Positions 1 to 9,409 are shown, counted from the stretch's first letter. The stretch: DNA of 19,017 nt from Chromera velia (GCA_018398765.1 JAHBMJ010002454.1:70648-89664); one strand, 5' to 3'. Numbers and translations are program-made. The notes: generated by a model not told the origin, from the sequence alone.

Positions 1-68
1 ACACACACACACATACACACACACTCCCTCTCTCTCACATGCACACACACTCTCTCTCTCTCTCACAT
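1..68. repeat. AC/TC microsatellite
   Basis: Alternating (AC)n and (TC)n runs, broken by short ACATGC steps. The stretch lies in the intron that follows the first exon of the minus-strand MiaB-like gene, where the transcribed strand reads (GA)n and (GT)n. Confidence 0.9.
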
Positions 69-272
69 AGCAAGACATCGTGATGTGCACTGGAAGGAAG
101 AGGAGCGGGGGGCAGGCACCCGTTAAGTATAGGTCCCTTAAGGGTGAAGCCTGCCAGGGTGAACTGAGTGAAGGACAAAACAATTCAGTCAGGCGCTCCC
201 GGTCGATGAGACTGCTTCCTTCCTTCCATGTGGGAGGGAACTGCATCATCCCACATCCCGCCACCCACCCAC

Positions 273-1282
273 CTGCATGTGTTCAGCACGACGACATCAG
301 CCTCCCCCTGTTTCTCCGTCTCCTCGAATCCGAGGGACTCCAGCTGGCCCTTCATTCTCTCGCTGTCTGCCTTGTTCATTTGACAACCCATCGTCTCCAC
401 CAGGTACCGAAGCGGCCGCCCGCTCACAGCCGCAGCAGGAAGGGAGGGTGCGGATGGCAGCGCGGGATCTGACAGAGGAGACGGGGAGACGGCATGACGC
501 CCCATGTCTCTGCTCTCTTTGGTATCGAAAGAAAGTCTCAACTGATCTTCCCGACCGTCGTCTTCTTCATTTCTCTCTGCCCCCCACACTCCACCCCCAA
601 GACCCCTTAACGCGTCAGATACCCCCCCCTTTCCCAAGTGTCTCTCTCTTCGTCTTTCTCCCTTCGCGAAAAGAGCAGGCCGAACCGCGAACATCACATC
701 CTCGACTCTGCACAAATGCCACCCCCTCCCCGACCGGGTCTTCCACACGTCCCCCGGCTTCGCATGCACCAGGACTGAGTGTCGAACCTCGGGCGGCACT
801 ACCTCGTCAAGGTGAGCGTCAGACGGAGCCACCCAGCCCACCAGCCCCTTCTCTCCACGAGTCACATCGCACATGGACATGGAGGCGGCCAATTCCTCAA
901 ACGAGACGGTTTGGTCCTTCACCTTCTGCCACACCGTATCGGCCATGGCTTCTGTTTCAAGGAGAATGTGACTGAGACGCACCGCCAAGATCGTGTCTCT
1001 ATCAACGAGGCGCTGTGCCTTGATCTCAAACCACTTCGGTTTTGTTGCACTCTTTTTTTTGTTTGGCGTCTCCTTGCTCTCTTCCTTTGATTCTAGAGAA
1101 GACGCTGCAGTCACAGCGGAATGCATAACACTGCCCGGTGCGGTATCTAGTGGAGAGACTACAGAAGGTTGTTCCTCGCCACCCCGCCATCGCGGAGGGG
1201 CTTGGACAGTGAACGGACAACACAAGTCCGCCCGAAGGCACACGGAGACGAAGAACAGCGACAACAGCTTCGCGTGCCCCAT
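273..1282 (-). CDS. Parvulin-type PPIase / MiaB-like tRNA methylthiotransferase fusion, first exon (partial gene)
   Basis: Seen: an ATG at 1282 opens a frame of 336 codons plus two bases. Residues 1-28 look like a signal peptide (hydrophobic [11 protein letters not shown]) followed by a basic Ser/Thr/Lys-rich stretch, as in bipartite plastid leaders. Residues 98-197 match the parvulin (PpiC/rotamase) pattern: [38 protein letters not shown]. Residues 200-290 are a charged low-complexity linker. Residues 292-336 match the N-terminal UPF0004 domain of MiaB/CDK5RAP1 enzymes, with the cluster-ligand cysteines in METMGCQMN-like and VVLNTC contexts. The frame then runs into nonsense at CAG|GTGGGTGG, so a phase-2 intron is called at 272; the codon begun with AG suits the common NTC-Ser sequence. 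The family adds a methylthio group to isopentenyl-adenosine 37 of tRNA. The radical-SAM CxxxCxxC motif and TRAM domain must lie beyond the left edge. A plastid location is inferred only from the leader. Confidence 0.85.
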
Positions 1283-1864
1283 CCTCCCGACTGAAAGGCT
1301 GAATGGGGTTCCGATTCAAGTGCTGATTTGAACGCATACGTGTTCTCGCTCAATTGAGGGTATAGTATTCTCCAGATCTGCGGAAAGCGAAGAATAGTCT
1401 CCATTCTTTCTCAGGGAAAGCTCAGTGGCGGCATGCAGGCGGCGGCGCGCACTGAATGTTCTTGCGACGCGTACGCCCATGCAGCAAGCTATGCAGCTAG
1501 TGAATCGAACAATTGACCTCGCACTGATCTGAGGTGCTCCGAAGCGACGGACCGACGTTGGACCGCTCTGCTCTGCATCACTTCCTGTATCACACTCTGA
1601 CAGTCAGGATCGAAAGCACCTTGAAGAGTACCAGCAAGATGGACCATGTGGGCGAGGCTCACCGTGGAATGCGCAGCACGCATTGAGACACCACCTCGGA
1701 GAGAGAAATAAACGTATCCGGTCCTTTCAAGGTTGCAACGTACAGGAAGTAGGAGTGCCTGTCAGCCATCGATCAGTCCTCTCTAGTGGCCTGCCTGGTA
1801 GGTCTCTCTCTCTCTCTCTCTCTTTTACCTTTGCGATTGGAACAGAGGGTGCAGGGAGCTAGGG
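1283..1864. promoter_or_regulatory. Shared upstream region of two divergent genes
   Basis: This 582-bp interval separates the start codons of the minus-strand MiaB-like gene and the plus-strand V-ATPase subunit G-like gene, so it probably holds both promoters and 5' UTRs. No convincing TATA box was found. A (TC)n run at about 1802-1823 lies between a GTAGGT at about 1799 and a TTGGAACAG at about 1847; this could be a short 5'-UTR intron of the plus-strand gene. A 64-codon minus-strand frame at 1489-1683 has no recognisable homology and is not called. Confidence 0.5.
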
Positions 1865-4426
1865 ATGACGATGAAGACTTGCTATGACGCCCCCATCAAC
1901 ACTGATGAGCTTTTGACGCTCCCTCTGAAGCAAGACGTCCTACCGAAACTCGATGCGGCTATGCAAAGAGGGAGAGAGATTGTGGAGAGGGCGAGAAGAC
2001 ACAGAACTTTGTTGTTGCAGAAGGCCAGGGATGCTGCAGAGGCAGATGCAGAGATCTTGAGGTAGGTAGGGCGTTCGGTCTGTGACCACTGAATTGCATA
2101 TGTATCATTCAGTTCTTCTTCATTGCATGCAAGCGTTCGCGCGGGGGGAAGAAGTTCTCGTCGGCTGCCAGGTTTGCGCAGCCTGTTCACTGCCAGTGAC
2201 ACCTGTCCTGTCTGCTTGCTCGGAATTGGTTCTCTTGCAGCCGAAGTTCCATCCATGACTCCAGTCTGACCTTCGTTTGATTGTTGCAAGGAGGGACACG
2301 AGCATCGGTACATGAGAGTACTTGTGTGCCTCCTTTCAAGCCACTTGCAGCCCACAGTACTGCCTCGTGTCAAGTCTTGCACGCCTTCAAGAAACTGAGC
2401 TTCAGTCCGGTGGCTGCAGACAGCAAAGGAAACTGCCAGGCGCGTTGTACAGCTTTCTCAGGAAAACACACCACGTCGTCCGTCCATCCGTCCGCGTTTT
2501 TTTGTGTGACAAAGTATGTTTGTACAGCCTTGTTCATCTGTCTGTCTGTCTTTCCCCCCCGTGAATCTTTCCGCAGAGAACAGGAGAGGAGGGAGTACGA
2601 ACAACTAGCGCAAGAGGTTGGTGGATTGGATCGAAGAGTGTGTATGAATACGTGCAATCCTCTTCCATCTATCCCTTCTTTTCTCTTGCTTTGGCCGTAC
2701 TCTCGATCGTTCAGTGTGACTTTTTTTTCCTTCCGTACTCCCCCAAACTGTCCGCCCCTTCTTCCTTTTCTTCCTTTCTTTGATTGACTTCCTCCTTCCG
2801 ACTTCTTAAGCTTTTGCCTTCCCCTCCTTTTTTCTTCCCCCTCAACGTTTTTTCCTGACCTCGTTCTATCTGCGATTTCTTGCTGCTCTTTCTTCGTCCT
2901 TCGTTTGCACCCTTCATTCCTTTTCTACCGCGTCATCCAACTGATGTGTGTCTGTCTGTCTGTCTGGGTTGGTGGGTGGGTGCAGTGCGCGGACTCAATC
3001 AAGTCGGCGAAGAGCTCCTCGGACGCGGACGCCTCGACCGCCGTGGCCGAAATTTTTGCACAGGGAGAGCGGAACAAGAAGAAAGCCATCGCGTACATCG
3101 TTGGTGAGCAGAGAGAATTTAAAGCGCAAAAGGAATATTGCACGCAGAAATCTGTATGAAAATGAATACACGCGTACATCGTTGGTGAGCAGAGAGAATT
3201 CAAAGCGCAAAAGGAATATTGCACGGAGAAATCTGTATGAAAATGAATACACGCTTACATCGTTGGTGAGCAGAGAGAAATAAAGCAAAAACGGAATATT
3301 GCACGCAGAAATTTGTATGAAAATGAATACACGCGTACATCGTTGGTGAGCAGAGAGAATTTAAAGCACGAATATTGCACGCAGAAATCTGTATGAAAAT
3401 AAATACACGCGTACATCGTTGGTGAGCAGAGAGAAATAAAGCAAAAAAGGAATGACTGACTACTTGTGTGAATGATCAAAGGAATGGAGAGGAAACAAAA
3501 AGAAAGAAAGGAAGGAAGAAAGAACGAAAGAAAGAACGAAAGAAAGAAAGAAAAGAAAGAAAGAAAGAATGAAAGAAAGAAAGAAAGAAAGAAAGAAAGA
3601 AAAAAGAAAAGAAAAGAAAACGCAGAAGTCAGGAAGGAATGAAGGATCGAGGCACGAAGGACTGAATTCGACGTTTGGGCTTTCCAGTAGATCGTCCTTT
3701 GCATGATTCCTTGCCTGTCTCTCCGTCAGTTGGTGAAGTCATCAGAAGTAGAAAAAACGGATACGTATTCCCCCCCTCTCCCTCTCGCTCTGTTTTCCTC
3801 GCTCTCCGTCTCTCTTCGTGTGTGCTCTGCCGTCGATTTCTTTTCTTAATTTCTCATTTTGCTTGGACAACTGAAGTTCTCACAAACGACCTCTCTTCTC
3901 TCGACATCCGCATGCGATCCCTCAAATGTATCGATCCCATATCAACTGTCATTTTTCTTTCTGCTCTCCCCTCTTTCTTTCTTTGTCTCGGCTCCTTCGC
4001 CTTCCTTCAGATCGGGTGACCTCAGTCGAGCTCAGCCTTTCCGCGTCTGTGATCTCTTACGCCAAGGTCAAGAGGGGAAGTGGGGTGAAGCTCGATGCAC
4101 TGGCTCCTTCGTACCCTCGCAGGGGACGCGCAGGGGTGCGCATACCGTCTCCGTCGCCCACACGGGTGCGGAGTCCGAGGGGGGGAGACGGGAACAACCG
4201 GCTTCAGCCACAGGGGGGGGACATGAAGGAGAAACGGAACAGGCTGGCAGGATGGCTTCGATCCAAGTCGCCCCGTCCGCCTTCGGAGTCTGGAGAGTCA
4301 CCGTCTCGTCCTGTGTCTCCTGCAGTAGAGGGGGGGGGAGACACTCCGGGAGTCGGCACTGGTGGGGTTGAGAGGAAGAAGAAAAACTGGTTTTTGGGCG
4401 GTAGGGCAAAAGCGGGAGGGGCCTGA
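1865..4426 (+). CDS. V-type H+-ATPase subunit G-like protein (four exons)
   Basis: Proposed exons: 1865-2061, 2577-2616 (or to 2637), 2986-3103 and 4011-4426, phases 2, 0, 1, all GT-AG. Subunit G is part of the peripheral stalk of the proton pump that acidifies vacuoles and other endomembrane compartments. Exon 1 encodes a long helix (residues about 20-66) with the family pattern of alternating Ala, Arg and acidic residues (IVERARRHRTLLLQKARDAA), continued by REQERREYEQLAQE. Exon 3 ends ERNKKKAIAYIV and joins RVTSVELSLSASV, like the end of protozoan G subunits. Family members are about 110-130 residues. This one is about 257-264 because exon 4 adds about 120 residues rich in Arg, Ser, Pro and Gly. 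Exon 2 has two in-frame donors, GAG|GTTGGT and AGA|GTGTGT, and either keeps the frame. The first ATG (1865) is chosen; a second lies six bases on. A different coiled-coil protein is possible but less likely. Confidence 0.7.
3091..3452 (+). repeat. ~80-bp tandem repeat that copies an exon end and its splice donor (4.5 units)
   Basis: Units start at 3091, 3172, 3253, 3333 and 3409 (81, 81, 80, 76 bp and a partial). Each begins GC[G/T]TACATCGTTG|GTGAGCAG, which in the first unit is the last 13 coding bases of exon 3 plus the donor of intron 3. All five units keep the donor. Units also carry TGTATGAAAATGAAT near their end. The array fills the first third of intron 3. Confidence 0.9.
3490..3625 (+). 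repeat. GA-rich (AAAG)n microsatellite
   Basis: Homopurine tract of AAAG and GGAA units inside intron 3 of the subunit G-like gene, just downstream of the ~80-bp array. The translated FLSF-type peptides on the other strand are low-complexity artefacts. Confidence 0.9.
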
Positions 4427-4615
4427 AAGTAACACTTGAATGTTCTGGTTTTGAAAGTCCAAATTCAAAAATGTTAGAATCATAGTCATATTGATGAATC
4501 AAACAATGCCATTTTTGTTTTTCAAATCCACTGCGTGGCGGAGAAGACTTTAAGAAGTGATTCTTTATCTAGCTCTTCATTAAAGTTTGTGATCGATCAT
4601 GTAGATTGATGTTGC

Positions 4616-4875
4616 CGCTAGGTAGTGGGCAGGTGCGTATCAGTGGCTAGCATAACATACTCGACTCGTACATACAGGATCTGTCATGTCAGGTTCTTAC
4701 TTCTAGATACTTCCTTACAGACTTTTATACCAAGGTTTGACTCACTGCCGACTGCATGCGCATGCGCGTGACTTAATTGTATGAACGCGAATGCGCTCGA
4801 ACTGCGCGCATCTTGATATGGCCTGACATGCTGCGTTCCGTACCGTTGGGCAGCTGCAAGCCTCACAACGTTACG
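4616..4875 (+). mobile_element. 260-bp dispersed repeat, copy 1 (possible tRNA-derived SINE)
   Basis: Aligns without a gap to 7272-7531 over 260 bp with 12 mismatches, in the same orientation. The first 100 bases contain TATCAGTGGCTAGC, like a pol III A box, and about 40-50 bases on CAGGTTCTTACTTC, like a degenerate B box. The rest includes TGCATGCGCATGCGCG. No A-tail or clear target duplication is visible, so the SINE reading is inference. It lies about 190 bp past the stop of the subunit G-like gene; the gap holds nothing recognisable. Confidence 0.6.
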
Positions 4876-5336
4876 TGCCACGTCCCCCCTGCAACCACGT
4901 CCTCGCTGGCTTATGTAGAAAACGTAAGTGAATCTTTTCATGCAACTCTTTTGGGCAATGGAGTGGTGATCGTTGATTAGATCATCGTTTTCCCTCACCT
5001 ACGGCATCGCAGAAATCAAAGGTCACTTTTCTTTTCTTTTTTTTTATCTCTGTCATTTCTGTTTTCAGAATTCCCTTTACCATCTTTCCTGTGGCTTTTC
5101 TTTTTCTTCTTTTTCGCATCGTCAACTCATAGTCCACCCCAGTCAAACCATTACAACTCCCAAGCACCATCCATACCGACTTCACCGTACACCCAGTGTA
5201 CATATCCCCTCCCCCTTCAAGGCCGCGTCCACGCTCGATCAGAGAGAGTGTGACGCGCACGAGGACAACAACAGAGAAAAAAAAATCAGACGCAAAAGGG
5301 CAAAAAACAGACATCGGCTTAAAATTGTTCTTTCGG
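4876..5336. other. Stretch with no recognisable gene
   Basis: Pyrimidine-rich on the plus strand, especially 5025-5120. Frames are open on both strands but show no family resemblance or coding-like codon use. It may be 3' UTR of the minus-strand frames that end at 5337. Confidence 0.4.
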
Positions 5337-5558
5337 TCACAGAGTCCACTGGATGCCATAGTACTGCATCTCCCAATCGGTCGGCCCCACAATTACCCCC
5401 GGCCCTCTGCCATCTGTTTTGTCCGAGCTTCCTCCAGCTTGGTGTCGCTGTTCTAATAGAGGTTGTGGACCGATGGGAGGCTGCGCTGAGATGCGGGCGG
5501 TCTGCACGCTCCTCATCTGCCGTACTGCAGGTCTCACTTCTGGCATACACGGCATCAT
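5337..5558 (-). CDS. Unrecognised reading frame, possible continuation of the frame above it
   Basis: A 73-codon frame (residues such as RPAVRQMRSVQTARISAQPP, then GVIVGPTDWEMQYYGIQWTL) ending in TGA. Its ATG overlaps the TGA of the preceding frame in a TATGATG junction, and the frame is open upstream of that ATG for about 28 more codons, so the two overlap by roughly 90 bases in a -1 relation. It could be the C-terminal part of one protein joined by a short intron (for example from GAT|GTATGG to a downstream CAG), a frameshifted pseudogene, or an unrelated chance frame. No domain is recognised. Confidence 0.3.
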   Translation of the reverse strand: MMPCMPEVRPAVRQMRSVQTARISAQPPIGPQPLLEQRHQAGGSSDKTDGRGPGVIVGPTDWEMQYYGIQWTL

Positions 5559-6805
5559 ACAGTGTGACCCCCTCCATTTCCATACATCTCCCTGTAAAAT
5601 GTCTCCCCTGTCTGTCTACACCCACGACGTGCCAAAAATGTATCCCAGTCTGCCGTGCCGATTCTCTGAACATTTGGGATTAAGTCTTCCCTTCCCAACC
5701 GAAAACGAAAAGACACATCCTCCCAATACTCGTGCTGCAGCGGATCACGCGGTGGTACAGGCGTCGTCGGCTTTCCGTGAGCTGCTCGCCTCTTCTCTTT
5801 TTCTTTGTTCTTCGTCTCCCTTCTCTCTTGTTGACGCCTGACCTGACGAGACGGTGTCAAACCATCAGACGGGACTGCCGGTTCCTCCACTCCCTCACTG
5901 ATTGGAGGCAGAGGAGACCCAGGGTTGTCCGTCTCCTTCTTTTGCCTCACAGCCAGCATCTCCCTTTCGTGCTTTTCCTGCCTCTTTCTCTCCTTCTTCT
6001 CTTGACGCTTCTGTTTCTCTCTTTCTACTTTCCCCGGATTCCCACCATCAAAGTCATTTCCCTGCCTACCTGTCTCCAAACGATTGAGCTGCGGAGACGG
6101 GCTATGTGGTCTTCCAGACTGGCAGTGGATCTGCTCTCTCAATTTCCAACTCCCAACTCCATACAGCGATTCAAACAAGTCCTTTCCCACACCTCGTTCT
6201 TCCTTCCAACACCTTTCAATCCGGCACAGCTCCATTGGAGCGGGCTCATTCATTTGACCATCCCCTCTGGCAGGAGCCATCACAGGGGAGCTCTGACCGA
6301 AATCAAAAGTCGTCTGAGGCATTACAAAGATCACGCCCCCATCGGTATTGACAAACCCACTCTCTTCCTGCATTTTACACGTCTCTCCGCCTTCTTTTCG
6401 GGACGACTGACCAACATGGTCATTGTCATCATGCGTGGGTACCCCGCCACGCCAGTCATTTCCCCCACGGGACAATTCACCTCTGTCTGCCCCCTGAAAA
6501 GGCACAGCAGGGCAAGTCAGATTCATTCCAAACCCTTTCTCTCCAGGAGAAGATCCTCTGTTCTGCACGGCCCCTTCTCTCATAAGATATTTGGACTGTG
6601 GGTTACCTGGTTGGATGATGCTGTTGTCATTGGATACATCTACGGCTGCCCTAGAGATGTTCGCACAGTGATTTTTCTTTCTCTTTCTCCTTCCTCCCCT
6701 CACTCTCTTCTCACCATCCTGAGGGCAAGGGGACCTGAAGACGTCAGATGATTGCTGAGTCTTTGCTCGCTCTGCCTCTTCCCTCCTCCATGCAGCTTCC
6801 GTCAT
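5555..6805 (-). CDS. Hypothetical basic, coiled-coil protein
   Basis: I do not recognise this gene. The ATG at 6805 gives 416 residues; the frame is open further up to about 6964. It is hydrophilic, with a nuclear-localisation-like GGRRKRKK near residues 37-44 and two Lys/Glu/Arg-rich helical segments near 260-293 (EREKQKRQEKKERKRQEKHE) and 320-340. A more folded-looking C-terminal part contains YWEDVSFRFRLGREDLIPNV and WDTFLARRGCRQTGETFYRE. It sits between the two 260-bp direct repeats and overlaps another frame at each end, each by a -1 step. The opposite strand also has a long open frame (5732-6751), but that one is pyrimidine-driven Leu/Ser/Phe/Pro sequence and looks like a shadow. It may be one exon of a larger gene, or a decaying element-encoded protein. 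Confidence 0.45.
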   Translation of the reverse strand: MTEAAWRREEAERAKTQQSSDVFRSPCPQDGEKRVRGGRRKRKKNHCANISRAAVDVSNDNSIIQPGNPQSKYLMREGAVQNRGSSPGEKGFGMNLTCPAVPFQGADRGELSRGGNDWRGGVPTHDDNDHVGQSSRKEGGETCKMQEESGFVNTDGGVIFVMPQTTFDFGQSSPVMAPARGDGQMNEPAPMELCRIERCWKEERGVGKDLFESLYGVGSWKLREQIHCQSGRPHSPSPQLNRLETGRQGNDFDGGNPGKVEREKQKRQEKKERKRQEKHEREMLAVRQKKETDNPGSPLPPISEGVEEPAVPSDGLTPSRQVRRQQERRETKNKEKEKRRAAHGKPTTPVPPRDPLQHEYWEDVSFRFRLGREDLIPNVQRIGTADWDTFLARRGCRQTGETFYREMYGNGGGHTV

Positions 6806-6834
6806 CCTTCGGCTTCTGCAGGTTTTCTTGCCTT

Positions 6835-7062
6835 TTATATCGGATTGGTATTTTCTTTTCTGCACAATGGCTTCTGAAGCTTCTCTTCTCCTAATGAAGT
6901 GGCAGATACACCAGTCGCTCTCAGAAGTTCCTGCACAATCTCGCGTCCCTCCAGCAAAAAGCCTTCACCGCCCTTCTGCACATCGTGAGAAGGAACGTCT
7001 TTGAATTTCTCTAATTTTTCAATGATAGAAAGAAAATTTCCAAAGCGTTCCCAAATTGACAT
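6835..7062 (-). CDS. Unrecognised N-terminal-like reading frame
   Basis: An ATG-started frame of 75 codons that looks helical and soluble (MSIWERFGNFLSIIEKLEKF near the start, then EGREIVQELLRATGV). Its end overlaps the open part of the next minus-strand frame in a -1 relation. It could be the first exon of that gene or its N-terminus separated by a small deletion. No phase-consistent short intron joining the two was found. No family is recognised. Confidence 0.35.
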   Translation of the reverse strand: MSIWERFGNFLSIIEKLEKFKDVPSHDVQKGGEGFLLEGREIVQELLRATGVSATSLGEEKLQKPLCRKENTNPI

Positions 7063-7271
7063 CTCTTCAGAAGCGGTCTGAACGTGTCAATGACTCTTTC
7101 TGCAAAGCAAAATGATTGACTGCTGTACGTCTCTATCCGAGTTAAAGGGTTTTGTGCGTAGTCAGGCAAGCTATGGGCAGCTGCATGCAGATGACGGACC
7201 TCGTACTACAAATTCATGACTAAGAGACGGTCTGCGAATACCCCCGAGGCGATTGTGCTACTCCGCTACCA

Positions 7272-7531
7272 CGCTAGGTGGTGGACAGATGCGTATCAGT
7301 GGCTAGCGTAACATACTCGACTCGTACATACAAGATCTGTCATGCCAGGTTCTTACTTCTAGATACTTCCTTACAGACTTTCATACCAAGGTTTGACTCA
7401 CTGCCGACTGCATGCGCATGCGCGTGACTTAATTGCATGGACGCGAATGCGCTCGAACTGCGCGCATCTCGATATGGCCTGACATGCTGCATTCCGTACC
7501 GTTGGGCGGCTGCAAGCCTCACAACGTTACG
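7272..7531 (+). mobile_element. 260-bp dispersed repeat, copy 2 (possible tRNA-derived SINE)
   Basis: Second copy of the repeat at 4616-4875, with the same length, orientation and A/B-box-like motifs (TATCAGTGGCTAGC and CAGGTTCTTACTTC). All 12 differences from copy 1 are transitions. Flanking sequences differ completely from those of copy 1, which fits two independent insertions or the ends of one larger duplicated unit. Confidence 0.6.
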
Positions 7532-7911
7532 GTTGCTCTTTTCTATTATTTTGAATCTCTTCTTAAATCTTTCTTTCTGGTATGTTATATGCTAGACCAC
7601 GTATAGTGATTCAACAACAACAAAAAAACGTTGACACTAGTTGACACTAGATAGCGTTAAGGCGCCGTTGACAGATTTTTTTTTGTTTTTCATCTAAGAC
7701 CGCCCTCTCACATGAACTAGCACATAAAATATAAGTATAAATCATAGCTTTTTGCTTGTTTGAGCTCTAAAAATATGATAAATTAAAGCGATGTTGTTAA
7801 ACACTTGGGGGGGTAGCTGTGGGTGTACTGGGTGGTCAGAGATATGTATAAGAACGGTTAAAAAATTATTTTCTTTCTTTTGTTCTTCCTTCCTTCTTCT
7901 CTTTCTTTTTT

Positions 7912-7943
<32 letters not shown>

Positions 7944-8375
7944 GCTTTCTTTCGTTCGTTCGTTGAAATTCGTTCGTTCGTTCTTCACATGCAGCGCATA
8001 GTTTATAGTTTATAGTTTGGTCGGGGTGCGCCTGTGCGCCGGCACTCAACCATAGACCTCCGCGCGCAAAACGCGCGCAGTCATGCGAACCATTTTTTTT
8101 TTTTTCGGGACACGCAAAAATAATTAAATTATAGATTGCATGCACGCATGCACGCACATTTCTTTTCGATCAACGTACGAACGACTCATCTGTTTTCGTC
8201 TAGCTCTTTTGCACACTGTCTTCCTTGGGGAAAATATAAGGTCTGACAGGCTGCTGTCAGGGTCATGCACTTTCGCACTTTGACTGCCTTTTCGATCATA
8301 TATTTTTTAGCATCTTAATCGTATCCGTTGGTGTACGTCTCCTTTTATCCAGTCTCTCCGTACATATCTATCACG
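7532..8375. other. Intergenic region upstream of the secreted EEP gene
   Basis: AT-rich with no gene seen. It contains a duplicated GTTGACACTAG (about 7631-7650), a TTTC/TTCG microsatellite (listed separately), a GTTTATA triple repeat near 8000-8017, a GC-rich GCGCGCAAAACGCGCGC self-complementary site near 8062-8078, and a T-run near 8093-8105. GAAAATATAAGG at about 8230 is the best TATA-like sequence, about 145 bp before the start codon. Confidence 0.5.
7865..7983 (+). repeat. TTTC / TTCG microsatellite
   Basis: Pyrimidine tract of (TTTC)n that changes into (TTCG)n, then a short GAAA break and more TTCG. It is intergenic, upstream of the EEP-family gene. Confidence 0.9.
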
Positions 8376-9409
8376 ATGCTTGCTCGCATGTCGTCGTACA
8401 GTGCAGGGGCCCTTCTTGCTTTGCTCTTGATGCTGAGTCCCACCGAGGCTTTCAAAGTCGTCACTCTCAACACTCTCGCACAGAACATGTGCGACCCGAA
8501 ACCTGGCGGAATGCCGAGCTTTACCGAAAGCGACAAGACGACAAAAAAGAATTGGCTGACGGATACCTTGACTAAACAGATCAGTGAGAAGGCAGTTGAA
8601 TTTGCCACGATCCAAGAAGTGGACGTGGGTGATGGCACAGGGGTCACTGGCAGCTCCTTAGATGATGTCCTCGCGTGGGCAGCGAAAGAGAAATACACCG
8701 CCTTCCACAGCGTCCCCGAACCGCTCACAAAAAAAAATGCAAAGAAAAGATTTGTTTCGGTTGCCTTGCTGAAAGTGCCCGGAACCTGCGAGACGATTGG
8801 GAATCACACCTTTCGCTGGTTGTGGTGCAAGGGCCTCACGTTCGATGGCGTGTCCAAGTCCATCAACGTCCTTGCAGGCCACGCCGCCTCCTCCGGGGTA
8901 GTGGGGGAGGCCTCGCAAAGCGACGTGCTCAACGAGGTGCTCAAGGAGGCCGACGTTGTGATCGGCGACATGAACGAAGAAAACGCCGCACCTCTTGAAA
9001 GAATGGGGTACACAGTCTATCCCCAATCCGAGAGCGGCATCGCGACCACTGCAAAAGACGCGTTCATTTACAGAAAACTCTCCCAGGCTTGTGAGAACAC
9101 CGAAAGTTGGGAAAATATAGTACAGTGGGAGAAAGAGTATTGCAAAGACCTCAAGTCAGTAAGAAGGGTCTCTTCTCATTTCTTTGCGGCATGCAGCGAT
9201 ACTAAGCGCTTGATTGATCCCAATCGTGTGGTCCAAATATTAATCGAAACTTTCGCGTTCTCTACTTTCGCTCCAGAGGTTTTTCGCCCCTTCTACTATC
9301 ACGCCTCTTCTGCTTCCCCCACCGATTAGTTCATCTGCCAAAGCCGTTGCGTCCACTTTTTACGCTTTTTTATGTTCCGGTGTCTCTTTTTGTCTTTCCC
9401 CCCCCCCCC

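Noticed and set aside
277-1331. Plus-strand ORFs opposite the MiaB-like exon
   Set aside because: They are shadows: the minus strand has clear domain homology over the same interval.
1489-1683. 64-codon minus-strand ORF in the divergent promoter region
   Set aside because: No family resemblance, and a short frame of this size is expected by chance in GC-balanced DNA.
3091-3452. CRISPR array
   Set aside because: Whole units, not short repeats with unique spacers, are tandemly duplicated, and the setting is a eukaryotic intron. The same holds for the 57-bp and 60-bp arrays.
5732-6751. 339-codon plus-strand ORF
   Set aside because: Composition is that of a complement to a Lys/Glu/Arg-rich frame, with long Leu/Ser runs and no family resemblance. 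The minus strand is the better candidate, though neither is proven.
4616-7531. LTR retrotransposon with the 260-bp repeats as LTRs
   Set aside because: The repeats lack TG...CA ends, there is no primer-binding site or polypurine tract next to them, no matching target duplication, and no reverse transcriptase or integrase frame between them.
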